Positions 34,893 through 43,936 of a stretch of DNA of 64,000 nt are shown here, one piece after another. Source of the stretch: JAOABC01 sp041287495 (GTDB taxonomy: Bacteria > Aquificota > Aquificia > Aquificales > Hydrogenothermaceae); the NCBI GenBank assembly GCA_041287495.1, contig JBEULE010000042.1:36616-100615 (forward strand), in the 5' to 3' direction. Numbering within the stretch: position 1 is the stretch's first letter; each line of letters opens with the position of its first letter. The position numbers and the translations under genes are program-made. The notes beneath the pieces are model-generated. The model made no database searches. It was not told where the DNA came from and worked only from the letters and a program-made list of their open reading frames with translations.

Positions 34893-35345
34893 CTATATTG
34901 CTTTCCATAACTTTGCAACTTCTTCTATAGGCTTTGGATTTTGAGCCTGATGTTCATGTTGATCTGAAGTGTATACTTTCAACCTTTTCATATATCTCTT
35001 CTGTAGCTTATTCTTAGGTAACATTCTCTCAACAGCAAGTCTTATAGCTTCCGTTGGCCTATTCTGTAACATCCACTCTAAGGTTCTTACTTTTAACCCA
35101 CCGGGAGTATTTGTGTGATACTTGTACTCTTTATCTGTAAGTTTCTTCCCTGTTACGGTGATCTTATCAGCATTGAGAACTATAACATAGTCTCCACAAT
35201 CAACATCCGGTTGAAAATAAGGCTTATGTTTTCCTCTTAAAATATTTGCAATTGTTGTTGCAAGTCTTCCAAGATTTTTACCTTTTGCATCTACGATATA
35301 CCACTCTCTCTTAACATCTTCCTTCCTAAGGTGAAATGTTTTCAT
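34893..35345 (-). CDS. rplM: Ribosomal protein L13
   Basis: A 150-residue protein with WYIVDAKGKNLGRLAT, ANILRGKHKPYFQPDVDCGDYV, the TPGGLK loop and RMLPKNKLQKRYMKRL, all typical of L13. It leads the rplM-rpsI-argC-hldE1 run. A strong promoter lies 40-70 bp upstream. Confidence 0.97.
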   Translation of the reverse strand: MKTFHLRKEDVKREWYIVDAKGKNLGRLATTIANILRGKHKPYFQPDVDCGDYVIVLNADKITVTGKKLTDKEYKYHTNTPGGLKVRTLEWMLQNRPTEAIRLAVERMLPKNKLQKRYMKRLKVYTSDQHEHQAQNPKPIEEVAKLWKAI

Positions 35346-35384
35346 TCTCTAAACTCCTCTATAGGTAATTTTAAACAAAAAACT

Positions 35385-35413
35385 ATTATACCAAAAAATC
35401 AAATTTATGTAAA
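35385..35413 (-). promoter_or_regulatory. Sigma-70 type promoter for rplM-rpsI
   Basis: On the minus strand TTTACA (35413-35408) and TATAAT (35390-35385) are separated by 17 bases, the same layout as the atpB promoter at 5869. Transcription would start near 35378, giving a ~33-nt leader. Confidence 0.75.
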
Positions 35414-35426
35414 GAAAAAATACATT

Positions 35427-35990
35427 TTAAACGCTAGGTGCTATAAGTCCGTAATTACCACCTTTTTTCCTGTATATAACATTGACCTGTCCTGTTTCAG
35501 AGTTAATGAAAGGTAGGAAAAACGCTCCCATTTCCTCTAACATAATTCTTGCATCTTCAACTGTTATAGGTTTATCTACAGGTAGAGGCTCTAATGTAAT
35601 AAGAGGTCTCTGAATAGAAGATTCTACTGTAGTTTGCTCCTTTAAACTCTCAAGTTTTGCCTGTCTTCTTCTTTCTTCTATCCTTCTACTTTTTAATCTT
35701 ATAAATTGTCTCTCTACTTCATCTATAACAAAATCTATTGCTGAGTAAAGGTCATTACTTTCTTCCCATGCATGTATAACTCCTCCACCTGGTATATTAA
35801 AGTAAACATCAATATCAACTCTGTATCTGTGTCTGTGTTTCTCATAATCATAAACTACTCTTACCCTTACGGAATCTTCAGCCGTATCGAGTTCTCTTAG
35901 GTAATGTTTCAGTCTCTCAAGCTTATGCTCCGCATAGTTCTTAATAAACTCTGAAAGTTCAAAGTTTCTAGCCACATGTTCAATCTGCAT
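35427..35990 (-). CDS. hpf: Ribosome hibernation promoting factor, long form
   Basis: A 187-residue protein that inactivates ribosomes in stationary phase. The N-terminal domain (about 1-100; EHVARNFELSEFIKNYAEHKLERL, IDVYFNIPGGGVIHA, DLYSAIDFVIDEVERQ) binds the 30S. The C-terminal domain (about 130-187, EDARIMLEEMGAFFLPFINS, GQVNVIYRKKGGNYGLI) marks the long form, which makes 100S dimers without RMF. It follows rpoN by 11 bp, a common pairing in Gram-negatives. Confidence 0.95.
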   Translation of the reverse strand: MQIEHVARNFELSEFIKNYAEHKLERLKHYLRELDTAEDSVRVRVVYDYEKHRHRYRVDIDVYFNIPGGGVIHAWEESNDLYSAIDFVIDEVERQFIRLKSRRIEERRRQAKLESLKEQTTVESSIQRPLITLEPLPVDKPITVEDARIMLEEMGAFFLPFINSETGQVNVIYRKKGGNYGLIAPSV

Positions 35991-36001
35991 CTTCCTGCCT
36001 C

Positions 36002-37312
36002 CTATTTTAGTTTTCTTTTTCTGGAATCCGGAATTCCCATTTCTTCCCTATATTTAGCAACCGTCCTTCTGGCTATGTTTACTCCTTCTTTTTTAAGCAT
36101 ATTCGCTAAATATGAATCACTTAAAGGTTTTTCTGGGTCCTCTTTCTCAATTAAATTTTTAATGAGATATTTTACACTTTCAGATGATATATTTCCACTT
36201 TCTTTTGAGGCTTTTGATGCAAAGAAAGCTTTAAGAGGTAAAACTCCCTGAGGTGTAACAGCATACTTGTTTGAAACTATCCTGCTGATTGTAGATTCGT
36301 GTAATCCAATTTTTTCAGAAACTTCCCTTAATGTTAGAGGTTTTATATAATCCCTTCCATTTAGAAGAAAGTCCCTCTGATACTCTGCTAACATTTTAAC
36401 GAGATTATAGAGATTCTCTTTTCTCCGTTGTAATCCTTTAATGATACCAAGTGCTTTTTCGTACTTCTGATATAGAAATTCCTTAACTTCCGGAGTTATA
36501 TCCTTCTTTGAAAGTATTCTTTTGTAATTGTTTATAAAATTCACATTAGGAATATCTGAATCATTTATAACCACATCAAAAAAATCTCCTTCCTTTCCTT
36601 CTGGTTTGATATATATAAAAACATCCGGCTCAACATAATGAATGTCAATATCTTCATAACCATATAGAGGATAAGGTTTTAGATGCTTTATAACTTCTAC
36701 TTTCTTCTCTATATCTTCTTTTGGAAGTTTATACTTCTGAGAGAGAAAATCTATATTATTGAGCTCTTTTAAGTCTTCAAATATTATATCTTCTAAAACA
36801 GGGTCAAATATCTCTAACTCATCAAGCTGTATTAATAAAAATTCCTCTAAATCTCTTGAAGCTATACCAGTAGGTTCAAGCTGTGTAACCTTTTTTCTTA
36901 TCTTTTCTATATATCTTACATCCTTTTTAAACTTCGTAGCTATACTCTCTAAATCTCCATTGAAAAAACCTTTTTCATCTATATTTTCCACAATTTCTAA
37001 AGCTATATCATCTCCATCAAACTCTATATTTATCTGACTTTCTATGAGATGCTGTAGAGAGTGTCTCTGAGGTATCCTTGTCAATGGATTTAACTCTTCC
37101 TCTTCTTCGTAGGAAACCGATAAATCCTGAACCTTCTCTGTATATATAGGTTGTATGTTGTATATTTCTTCAAGGAAAGGATTTTCCTGCAGTTCTTTTT
37201 TTAGCTCCTCTAAAAGCTCTACTTTTGATAATGTAAGTAAATTTATCTGTGTTTTTAAACTTAATGTTAAATTTAGTTTATTCTGCAACTTTAGATTTAG
37301 AGACTGTTTCAT
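36002..37312 (-). CDS. rpoN: RNA polymerase sigma-54 factor
   Basis: A 436-residue sigma-54. Region I is a leucine-rich opening (SLNLKLQNKLNLTLSLKTQ); the core-binding domain has DEKGFFNGDLESIA and LEPTGIASRDLEEFLLIQL. The helix-turn-helix is EKIGLHESTISRIVSNKY, and the RpoN box ARRTVAKYRE is at about 414-423. It overlaps pyrF by 4 bp (ATGA). A matching -24/-12 promoter exists at 222-239 in this window, and the promoter ahead of pyrF-rpoN is a near match. Confidence 0.96.
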   Translation of the reverse strand: MKQSLNLKLQNKLNLTLSLKTQINLLTLSKVELLEELKKELQENPFLEEIYNIQPIYTEKVQDLSVSYEEEEELNPLTRIPQRHSLQHLIESQINIEFDGDDIALEIVENIDEKGFFNGDLESIATKFKKDVRYIEKIRKKVTQLEPTGIASRDLEEFLLIQLDELEIFDPVLEDIIFEDLKELNNIDFLSQKYKLPKEDIEKKVEVIKHLKPYPLYGYEDIDIHYVEPDVFIYIKPEGKEGDFFDVVINDSDIPNVNFINNYKRILSKKDITPEVKEFLYQKYEKALGIIKGLQRRKENLYNLVKMLAEYQRDFLLNGRDYIKPLTLREVSEKIGLHESTISRIVSNKYAVTPQGVLPLKAFFASKASKESGNISSESVKYLIKNLIEKEDPEKPLSDSYLANMLKKEGVNIARRTVAKYREEMGIPDSRKRKLK

Positions 37313-37992
37313 TCTATACCCTCTTTTATCTGTTTTATAACCTCATTTTTATTATCAGCTTTTAAAATAGGTCTTCCTATTACGAGGATATCAGCTCCCT
37401 CTTTTACTGCATCTTTTGGAGTTGCTATTCGTGTTTGGTCATCATTTTCATTAGAACTTAACCTTATACCGGGAACAACTGCAATAAATTCTTTGTTTAT
37501 TGATTTTTTAAGATTTTTAACTTCATGAGATGAACAGACAATCCCATCTACACCGATATCTACAGCAGTTTTTGCAAATTTCAACACCAACTCTTCTACT
37601 GATAAACTACTTTCTAAAAACTGTGGATAGTCTTCTCCATGACTTGTAAGTATAGTTACAGCCAGAAGTTTTAAGTTAGAAGAGCCTTTTGCTTCTACTG
37701 CTTTTTCAAGCATACTTTTTCCACCTAAAGAATGGATTGTCAGATAATCTACTCCAAGATCTACTGCTGCCTTTACACCATTGTAAATTGTATTTGGGAT
37801 ATCATGGAGTTTTAGATCTAAGAAAATAGGATAACCTAATTTCTTTATATCTTCTACAAGGGAGACGCCATACCTTACAAAGAGAGAGTAACCTATCTTA
37901 ACCACTATATCTCTATCTTCTATCTGGTTAAGTATATCTAAAGCTTCTTTTGAACTTTCGACATCAAGGGCAAGGGCAATCTTTCTATCCAT
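37309..37992 (-). CDS. pyrF: Orotidine 5'-phosphate decarboxylase
   Basis: A 227-residue TIM-barrel enzyme making UMP. The catalytic segment is FLDLKLHDIPNT (Asp-Lys-Asp network), with ALALDVES at the start and VPGIRLSSNENDDQ and VIGRPI near the phosphate site. Two ATGs are in tandem (37995 and 37992); the second is five bases from GAGG and is preferred. It is the first gene of pyrF-rpoN-hpf. Confidence 0.95.
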   Translation of the reverse strand: MDRKIALALDVESSKEALDILNQIEDRDIVVKIGYSLFVRYGVSLVEDIKKLGYPIFLDLKLHDIPNTIYNGVKAAVDLGVDYLTIHSLGGKSMLEKAVEAKGSSNLKLLAVTILTSHGEDYPQFLESSLSVEELVLKFAKTAVDIGVDGIVCSSHEVKNLKKSINKEFIAVVPGIRLSSNENDDQTRIATPKDAVKEGADILVIGRPILKADNKNEVIKQIKEGIE

Positions 37993-38017
37993 CATATCCT
38001 CAAAGCTAAAATTATAT

Positions 38018-38051
38018 ACAAAAATTATGCCAAAATTAGGGATAAAGTCAA
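38018..38051 (-). promoter_or_regulatory. Promoter of pyrF-rpoN-hpf, sigma-70 type overlapping a sigma-54-like element
   Basis: On the minus strand TTGACT (38051-38046) and CATAAT (38029-38024) are 16 bases apart. Overlapping the -10 is TTGGCATAATTTTTGTA, which has GG, ten bases, then GT. This is nearly the same as the cytochrome sigma-54 promoter TTGGCATAACTTTTGCA but with T at the last GC position. Confidence 0.5.
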
Positions 38052-38105
38052 GGTGTTAGTTTTAGGTTAAAATAGTTAAAACATTTTTTGGTGGAGAAAA
38101 AGCAA

Positions 38106-38756
38106 TTGAAAAATTTAGTGGTATTAATATCCGGAAGAGGTTCAAACCTTAAAGCCATAATAGATGCAATTAAAGATGGTAAGATAAAAGCAAACATATC
38201 TCTCGTTCTATCAAACAGAAAAGATGCAAAAGGTTTAGAGATAGCCAAAGAAAACGGTATAAAGACGAAGTTCATAGACCCATCTTTTTTCGAAACCAGA
38301 AGGGGATACGATATATATATAGCAGAGCTTATTAAAAAGGAAAATCCGGATTTAATTGTTTTAGCCGGATATATGAGGATACTATCAGAAGAGTTTATAG
38401 ATATGTTTGAAGGTAAGATAGTAAATATACATCCATCGTTAGTTCCAGCATTCCAAGGTAAAAATGCTCAAAAACAGGCATTAGATTATGGAAGTCTCAT
38501 AACAGGTTGTTCTGTCCATTTTGTAACAAAGGAACTTGATAACGGTCCGGTAATTATACAGGCAACTGTTCCTATACTACCGGAAGACACACCTCAAACA
38601 TTATCAGATAGAATACTTTCCTTTGAACATAGGATATACCCCCAAGCTATAAAATGGATAGTTGAGGACAGGGTTAAGATAGAGGGTAGAAAAGTTATAG
38701 TTAAAAACGCAAAATACGGCACTATTCCAGTAAATCCTCAACTTGAAGATTTTTAG
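38106..38756 (+). CDS. purN: Phosphoribosylglycinamide formyltransferase
   Basis: A 216-residue enzyme transferring a formyl group from 10-formyl-THF to GAR in purine synthesis. It has LISGRGSNLKAIIDA, LSNRKDAKGLE, the catalytic stretch VNIHPSLVPAFQG with Asn-His, TGCSVHFVTKELDNGPVI and its Asp. The start is TTG 38106, nine bases after GGTGGAG; the open frame to 38088 would put that site inside the coding region. Confidence 0.94.
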   Translation: MKNLVVLISGRGSNLKAIIDAIKDGKIKANISLVLSNRKDAKGLEIAKENGIKTKFIDPSFFETRRGYDIYIAELIKKENPDLIVLAGYMRILSEEFIDMFEGKIVNIHPSLVPAFQGKNAQKQALDYGSLITGCSVHFVTKELDNGPVIIQATVPILPEDTPQTLSDRILSFEHRIYPQAIKWIVEDRVKIEGRKVIVKNAKYGTIPVNPQLEDF

Positions 38757-38785
38757 AAATGCTATAAAATTTTGTTATAATTATG

Positions 38786-38818
38786 TTAGTTAGTTTTCAC
38801 TGACTAAACTAATTTTTT
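38786..38818 (+). terminator. Imperfect hairpin with T-run after purN / in the NapH-like leader
   Basis: TTAGTTAGT pairs with ACTAAACTAA with one bulged A, an eight-base loop, and six Ts at 38813-38818. It could end the purN transcript. A TATAAT at 38776-38781 would place a transcription start inside its 5' arm, so it may instead be the 5' end of the next mRNA. Confidence 0.45.
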
Positions 38819-38858
38819 GTGTTAATATTTTTTTTATAAAAAACGGAGGTGTGTTATT

Positions 38859-39725
38859 ATGGAAGCTACATCACAAAGTTGTCCACAGCCTTCATTCTTT
38901 GAGAAAAACAAGTTTACAATCCTGAGGAATATAACCTACCTGACGGTTATATTTCTACTCATAATCATTCCAACATTAAAGATAGTAAAGATAGACATAG
39001 CTAGGAATGAGGCTTTTATATTTGGTAAGCCTGTCACGTTAGAAGAAGGATTAGCTCCGGTTATATTTGCTATTGGTATATTTGCAATACTTGTTATAGT
39101 TTTAAACCTTATATTAGGGAGAGTCTTCTGTGGCTGGATATGTCCCGGAGGATGGTTCGCTGAGATACAAGAGAAATTTAGAAAGATTTGGTGGAAACCA
39201 CAATCAAAAGCTGGAGAGAAGATAATATACCTTATATTTACTATAATAACATCAATCCTATTTTCTCTGCTTTTCTTAAACTGGGTAACAGACTTAAGAG
39301 TACTCTTCTATAAAACGAATCCCTCCTTTGTTCCTATGTGGCTAGTTTTCTTGGGAATGACTGGAATGTTTTACTTTGAGCTTTTCATAGGAAAAAGATG
39401 GTGCAGAGTATTCTGTCCAACAGGTATATATCAAAAAATCACACCTTATCATCATCTATATAAACCTACACTTGTAAATCTCGATGTATGTACGGATTGT
39501 AGAGAGTGCGTAAAAAACTGTCCTATGGCATTAGACCCAAGAAGAATGGCATACATACAGGATTTCTATAAAGGTATAGCTGCATGTATTGAATGTTACA
39601 ACTGTATAGATTCTTGTACAAAAGCTCAATCAGAAAAATGCCTACCTACTGCAATGGGTATAGTAAAAGAGTTACCACCGAGAGACCAAGATTTTATATC
39701 TGGAAAATCTCTAAATAAGCATTAA
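38859..39725 (+). CDS. NapH-like membrane polyferredoxin
   Basis: A 288-residue membrane iron-sulfur protein with about four helices (about 25-43, 68-90, 122-142, 155-175). It has the two family motifs RVFCGWICPGG and KRWCRVFCPTG facing the cytoplasm and two [4Fe-4S] ferredoxin motifs, CTDCRECVKNCP and CIECYNCIDSC. This is the NapH/CcoG-type layout, which passes electrons from quinol or assembles copper oxidases. No nitrate reductase or cbb3 genes are adjacent, so the partner is open. Strong CGGAGGT ribosome site; terminator directly after. Confidence 0.85.
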   Translation: MEATSQSCPQPSFFEKNKFTILRNITYLTVIFLLIIIPTLKIVKIDIARNEAFIFGKPVTLEEGLAPVIFAIGIFAILVIVLNLILGRVFCGWICPGGWFAEIQEKFRKIWWKPQSKAGEKIIYLIFTIITSILFSLLFLNWVTDLRVLFYKTNPSFVPMWLVFLGMTGMFYFELFIGKRWCRVFCPTGIYQKITPYHHLYKPTLVNLDVCTDCRECVKNCPMALDPRRMAYIQDFYKGIAACIECYNCIDSCTKAQSEKCLPTAMGIVKELPPRDQDFISGKSLNKH

Positions 39726-39762
39726 ATCTGTCTTACCCCCTCCCTCCCAAATCCCCCCATTT

Positions 39763-39789
39763 GGCTCCTCGCAACGGGGAGCCCTTTTT
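39763..39789 (+). terminator. Intrinsic terminator after the NapH-like gene
   Basis: GGCTCC pairs with GGAGCC, with the inner CG/CG extension, followed by CTTTTT. It is preceded by a very C-rich stretch (39735-39758) that contains its own hairpin, CCAAAT-CCCCCC-ATTTGG (39747-39764), whose last two bases are shared with the terminator stem. Confidence 0.88.
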
Positions 39790-39831
39790 CATTTTATGAT
39801 AAAATTTTTAAACTAAACAGGGAGGTCAATT

Positions 39832-41157
39832 TTGATAAACGTAGCCATAATCGGATATGGAACTGTTGGAAACGGAGTTGCTTACATACTTGAAAGTCAG
39901 AAAACCTTACTTAAAGAAAAATCAAACTGTGAGATAAATCTCTACAAAGTTTTCACAAGGAATTGGAATAAAGATTTTGCTTACCCTTTAAAAGATGAAA
40001 AGAAAGCATACTCCTTAGAAGAGATTATAGAAGACAAAAATGTTAATATTATTGTTGAGGTTGCTGGAGGAATTGACTTTCCTTATAAAGTAATCACAGA
40101 AGCTATAAAGAACGGCAAACATGTTGTAACGGCAAATAAAGCTCTGTTGGCAGAGAATGGAAAAGATATATTTGAGCTTGCAACTAAGAAAAATGTGAGG
40201 ATAGGATTTGAAGGAGCCGTTGCCGGAGGAATTCCAATAATAAAGACCTTAAGGGAAGGACTTGTAGCAAACAATATAAAAAAAATTTATGGAATACTAA
40301 ACGGTACAACAAACTATATACTTACAGCTATGGAAAGTCAAGGTAAAAGTTTTAAACAAGCTTTAAAAGAAGCTCAAGAAAAGGGATATGCAGAGGCAGA
40401 TCCAACCCTTGACATAAACGGAACAGACGCTGCCCATAAAATATCTATCTTAGCATCTCTATCTTTTGGAGGTTTTCTAAATTTTTCAGAAGTTTATGTT
40501 GAAGGTATAGAGAATATAGACACTCTTGATATAGAGTTGGGAAAGGAGCTTGGATACACTTTAAAATTACTTGCAATAGCAAAATCCCATGAAAGAGAGG
40601 TAGAAGTGAGAGTCCATCCTACATTTTTAAAATCAGACCATCCTTTATCAAAGGTCTCCGGAGTGTTTAACGCAGTTATGGTTGAAGGAGATAATGTAGG
40701 AGAAGTTATGTTACAGGGAAGAGGTGCAGGAAGTCTTCCTACAGCAAGTGCCGTAGTAAGTGATATAGTAAGTATAGCAAAATCTATAAAACTTGGAATA
40801 GGACAGGAAATTGAAGTAACATCTATAAACTGGAAACACAAAGACCTAAATCTTACAAAAGCTAAAGACTTTTTTACCAGATACTATATGAGATTTACAG
40901 TTCCGGACATAACCGGAATACTCGCAAAGATAGCCTCTGTTTTTGCTTCTTACAACATCAGTATTGCAGCTGTGATACAAAAAGAAAAAGTAGTAAAGCT
41001 TCAAAAGGAAAGTAGTCAACACATAGTCCCACTTGTGATACTTACCCATACAGCTTCAGAAAACAGTATACAGCAAGCCATAAAAGAAATAGTAAGAAAC
41101 AAACTCTGTCTTAAAAAACCAGTAATAATAAGAGTAGAAGATGAGGAAGAGATTTGA
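39832..41157 (+). CDS. hom: Homoserine dehydrogenase
   Basis: A 441-residue monofunctional enzyme with a C-terminal ACT domain, making homoserine for threonine and methionine. It has AIIGYGTVGNGVAYIL at the N-terminus, HVVTANKALLAENG, EGAVAGGIPIIK, the catalytic region ILNGTTNYILTAM and ADPTLDINGTDAAHK. The ACT domain begins near RFTVPDITGILAKIA (about residue 350) and implies feedback control, classically by threonine. TTG 39832 is six bases from GGAGG. Confidence 0.95.
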   Translation: MINVAIIGYGTVGNGVAYILESQKTLLKEKSNCEINLYKVFTRNWNKDFAYPLKDEKKAYSLEEIIEDKNVNIIVEVAGGIDFPYKVITEAIKNGKHVVTANKALLAENGKDIFELATKKNVRIGFEGAVAGGIPIIKTLREGLVANNIKKIYGILNGTTNYILTAMESQGKSFKQALKEAQEKGYAEADPTLDINGTDAAHKISILASLSFGGFLNFSEVYVEGIENIDTLDIELGKELGYTLKLLAIAKSHEREVEVRVHPTFLKSDHPLSKVSGVFNAVMVEGDNVGEVMLQGRGAGSLPTASAVVSDIVSIAKSIKLGIGQEIEVTSINWKHKDLNLTKAKDFFTRYYMRFTVPDITGILAKIASVFASYNISIAAVIQKEKVVKLQKESSQHIVPLVILTHTASENSIQQAIKEIVRNKLCLKKPVIIRVEDEEEI

Positions 41158-42580
41158 TATATATATTCTTGCTTCCATAATAATACCTACTATATTTTTC
41201 TTTACATCCACACTTAAATACGAGCCTAAAATAACATTATCTATAATGATTTTCTGTCTTATCCTGTGGATATCAGAAATAGCTCCTCTGTCTGTTATCG
41301 GACTTTTAGGAGTTGTTTTAACAGTTATATTTGGTGTTAACGATATAAAGACTGCCTTTTCCGGATTTTCAAATCCGGTTATATTACTGATGATAGGAAG
41401 TTTTCTTTTGGCAAATGCCATAAACAAATATGGACTTGATAGAAGGATATCCTTATATCTGCTATCAATAGGCTTATTCTCAAAATCTCCATTTACAATG
41501 TTGATAGGTCTATCCATTATAACTTTCTTACTTTCAATGTGGCTCAGTAATACCGCAACAACCGCTATGATGCTTCCTATCGCAATTGGAGTATTATCCC
41601 TTATAAAAGAAGAAAGTCATGGTTATAAGATTTTTGCATCTATGTTTTTACTTGCTATTGCTTACAGTGCATCATTAGGAGGTATAGGAACTATAATAGG
41701 AAGCCCTACAAATTTAGTTGGTGTTGGATTTTTAAAAGAAGCAGGCAAGGACATAAATTTCTTACAGTGGTCTATTTTTTCATTACCTATTGCTTTATCT
41801 ACATTTTTTGCTATGATACTGTATATGAAGTATAAAATCCGTTATTTCTCATCAAATATCTCAGACAAGATGTTAAAATCTATCATATATTCAGAAAAAT
41901 CAAAACTTCAAAAAACTACCTTTTCTGAAATAGTAGTAGGCTTAACTTTCGGTTTAACTGTTATTCTCTGGATTTTACCATCTTTACTTTCAATCCTTGG
42001 ATATCCGGAGCTATCAAAAATGTTTTCAAACATTATGCCGGAATCTTATGTTGCTATATTTACCGCTTCTTTACTCTTTTTGATACCTGAAAATGTAAAG
42101 ACATTTAAACCTATTCTATCAGGAGAAGACCTAAAAAGTATTGATTGGGATACTGTTTTACTTTTTGCATCTGGACTGTCTTTGGGAAAAGTTATAGAAA
42201 ACTCCGGACTTGGAAAAATTATAGGAGACACTTTCAGTAAATACTTTCAAGATATAAATATTTTCATATTCTTCATAATTCTTATTTTCTTCATAATAGT
42301 AGTTACGGAATTTATATCAAACACAGCTGCAGCAATTACATTTATTCCAATAGTTATACATTCATTACAAGCTGTAGATGTTGATATAACATACCCGGTA
42401 ATGGCTACAATAATAGCGGCAAGTTTTGCTTTTGTCCTTCCTATATCCACTCCACCTAATGCAATAGTTTATGGAACAAAACTTATACCTATAAAAACGA
42501 TGATGAAAACAGGAATTACACTTGATATCATCGGAGGTGTTATAATATTTATTTTCTTAATTCTATTTAGAGGTGGCTGA
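41141..42580 (+). CDS. DASS/SLC13 family anion transporter
   Basis: A 479-residue protein with 11-12 hydrophobic helices. Two SNT signatures characteristic of divalent anion:Na symporters are present: WLSNTATTAMMLPIAIG and EFISNTAAAITFIPI, each with a partner loop (GGIGTIIGSPTNLVG, PISTPPNAIVYG). Substrates in the family are sulfate, dicarboxylates or phosphate. Sulfate or C4-dicarboxylates would both fit this metabolism. It overlaps hom by 17 bp and the Nudix gene by 1 bp. Confidence 0.88.
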   Translation: MRKRFDIYILASIIIPTIFFFTSTLKYEPKITLSIMIFCLILWISEIAPLSVIGLLGVVLTVIFGVNDIKTAFSGFSNPVILLMIGSFLLANAINKYGLDRRISLYLLSIGLFSKSPFTMLIGLSIITFLLSMWLSNTATTAMMLPIAIGVLSLIKEESHGYKIFASMFLLAIAYSASLGGIGTIIGSPTNLVGVGFLKEAGKDINFLQWSIFSLPIALSTFFAMILYMKYKIRYFSSNISDKMLKSIIYSEKSKLQKTTFSEIVVGLTFGLTVILWILPSLLSILGYPELSKMFSNIMPESYVAIFTASLLFLIPENVKTFKPILSGEDLKSIDWDTVLLFASGLSLGKVIENSGLGKIIGDTFSKYFQDINIFIFFIILIFFIIVVTEFISNTAAAITFIPIVIHSLQAVDVDITYPVMATIIAASFAFVLPISTPPNAIVYGTKLIPIKTMMKTGITLDIIGGVIIFIFLILFRGG

Positions 42581-43008
42581 TGGCGGTAAAATGGGAATTT
42601 TCAGCAGGTGGTGTTGTTTATAAAAAAGAAGGTGATAAGATTTATATCTTACTCATCAAAAATAAGGATAGGTATGGTTTTCCGAAAGGAAACATCGAAA
42701 GGACAGAGAAGAAAGAAGATGCAGCTTTGAGGGAAGTTAAAGAAGAAACAGGTGTAGATGTAAATATCAAGGATTATTTAGGAAATGTAGAGTATTGGTA
42801 TAGGTCTGGGACAGACACAATCCATAAATTTGTTTATTACTATCTTATGGAGTATAAAGGTGGTGAAGTAAAGCCACAGAAAGAAGAGATAGATTCTGCA
42901 GAGTTTGTTGAACTTGAGAAAGTAAATGAACTTTTATCTTTTGATAAAGATAAGAAAGTTTTTGAGTTAGCCGTAAAAAAGTTAACAGATGCTCCTAAAT
43001 CTAATTAA
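42580..43008 (+). CDS. Nudix hydrolase
   Basis: A 142-residue Nudix protein. The Nudix box starts at GFPKGNIERTEKKEDAALRE and continues VKEETGV, matching G-x5-E-x7-R-E-x2-E-E-x-G-V. The preceding SAGGVVYKKEGDKIYILLI is typical of the diadenosine-tetraphosphate/NUDT2-like group. The start ATG shares a base with the upstream stop. It overlaps the acyltransferase gene by 20 nt. Confidence 0.88.
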   Translation: MAVKWEFSAGGVVYKKEGDKIYILLIKNKDRYGFPKGNIERTEKKEDAALREVKEETGVDVNIKDYLGNVEYWYRSGTDTIHKFVYYYLMEYKGGEVKPQKEEIDSAEFVELEKVNELLSFDKDKKVFELAVKKLTDAPKSN

Positions 43009-43873
43009 GATAGTTTTTTTCCTACTGAGGAAAGTTGATAGGAAAACAGCATTAAAACTTTCAAAAGTTATTGGCTTTACTCTGTATATTACCAACTACA
43101 GAAAATCTGTTGTTGAAAAGAACTTACAAATAGCTTTTCCAGATAAAGACCAAAAGTGGAGAGATTACATAAGAAAAAAATGTATGGAGAATATAGGGAG
43201 AGTATTGGTAGAGTTTCCAAAACAGCCTGATTATGTAAAATCAGGTAATATAAAAAATATCGTTATTTTTGAAAAAGGACTAGAAGAGATAAAAAAAGAG
43301 AAAAATGGAGCTATTATAACAACAGCCCACCTATCAAACTGGGAGATGGCCGGAGCAGGATTGGCATCTTATATTCCTGGACTTGTAAGCCTTGCTTATA
43401 GACAAAATAACAAAGATATAAATCAGCTGATAACACAGATAAGGAATGATTCCGGAATAGATATAATCTTCCACGACCAACCGTTAAAAAAAATGGTTCA
43501 GATTTTACAAGAGGGAAAATTCTTAGGTATTCTCGTTGATCAGAATGCTTTAAAACATAGAGGTTATTTTGTTGATTTTTTCGGATTAAAAGCATCTACG
43601 GTAAATTTACCGGCAAAACTGGCTGTAAAGTTTAAAAAACCTATATACTTTTTATATATCTACTTTGATGAAAAAAAACAGGTTTATTTTTTAAATGTTG
43701 AAAAATTAAGCTATCCGGAAGGAAAAACAGAAGAAGAAACTACTTATAACATAGTTAAGGCTTACACAAAAGCCGTTGAAGAGGCTGTTAAAAAACATCC
43801 GGATCAGTATCTCTGGGTTCACAAGAGGTGGAAAACAAGAGAGGATGAAGAAGTTGAAAAGATATACGACTAA
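42989..43873 (+). CDS. Lipid A biosynthesis acyltransferase (LpxL/HtrB family)
   Basis: A 294-residue membrane-anchored acyltransferase. The catalytic H114-x4-E119 is in TTAHLSNWEM. KNLQIAFPD and the late W-V-H-K-R-W segment (YLWVHKRWKTR) are typical. It would add a secondary acyl chain to Kdo-lipid A. With lpxB (16168) and hldE1 (32433) it gives three LPS genes in scattered operons. Confidence 0.9.
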   Translation: MLLNLIKIVFFLLRKVDRKTALKLSKVIGFTLYITNYRKSVVEKNLQIAFPDKDQKWRDYIRKKCMENIGRVLVEFPKQPDYVKSGNIKNIVIFEKGLEEIKKEKNGAIITTAHLSNWEMAGAGLASYIPGLVSLAYRQNNKDINQLITQIRNDSGIDIIFHDQPLKKMVQILQEGKFLGILVDQNALKHRGYFVDFFGLKASTVNLPAKLAVKFKKPIYFLYIYFDEKKQVYFLNVEKLSYPEGKTEEETTYNIVKAYTKAVEEAVKKHPDQYLWVHKRWKTREDEEVEKIYD

Positions 43874-43936
43874 TCCTATTGAAATTAGATCAAATATATT
43901 GTATTTTAGTGTATAAGTAAAAAAGAGGTTAATTTT

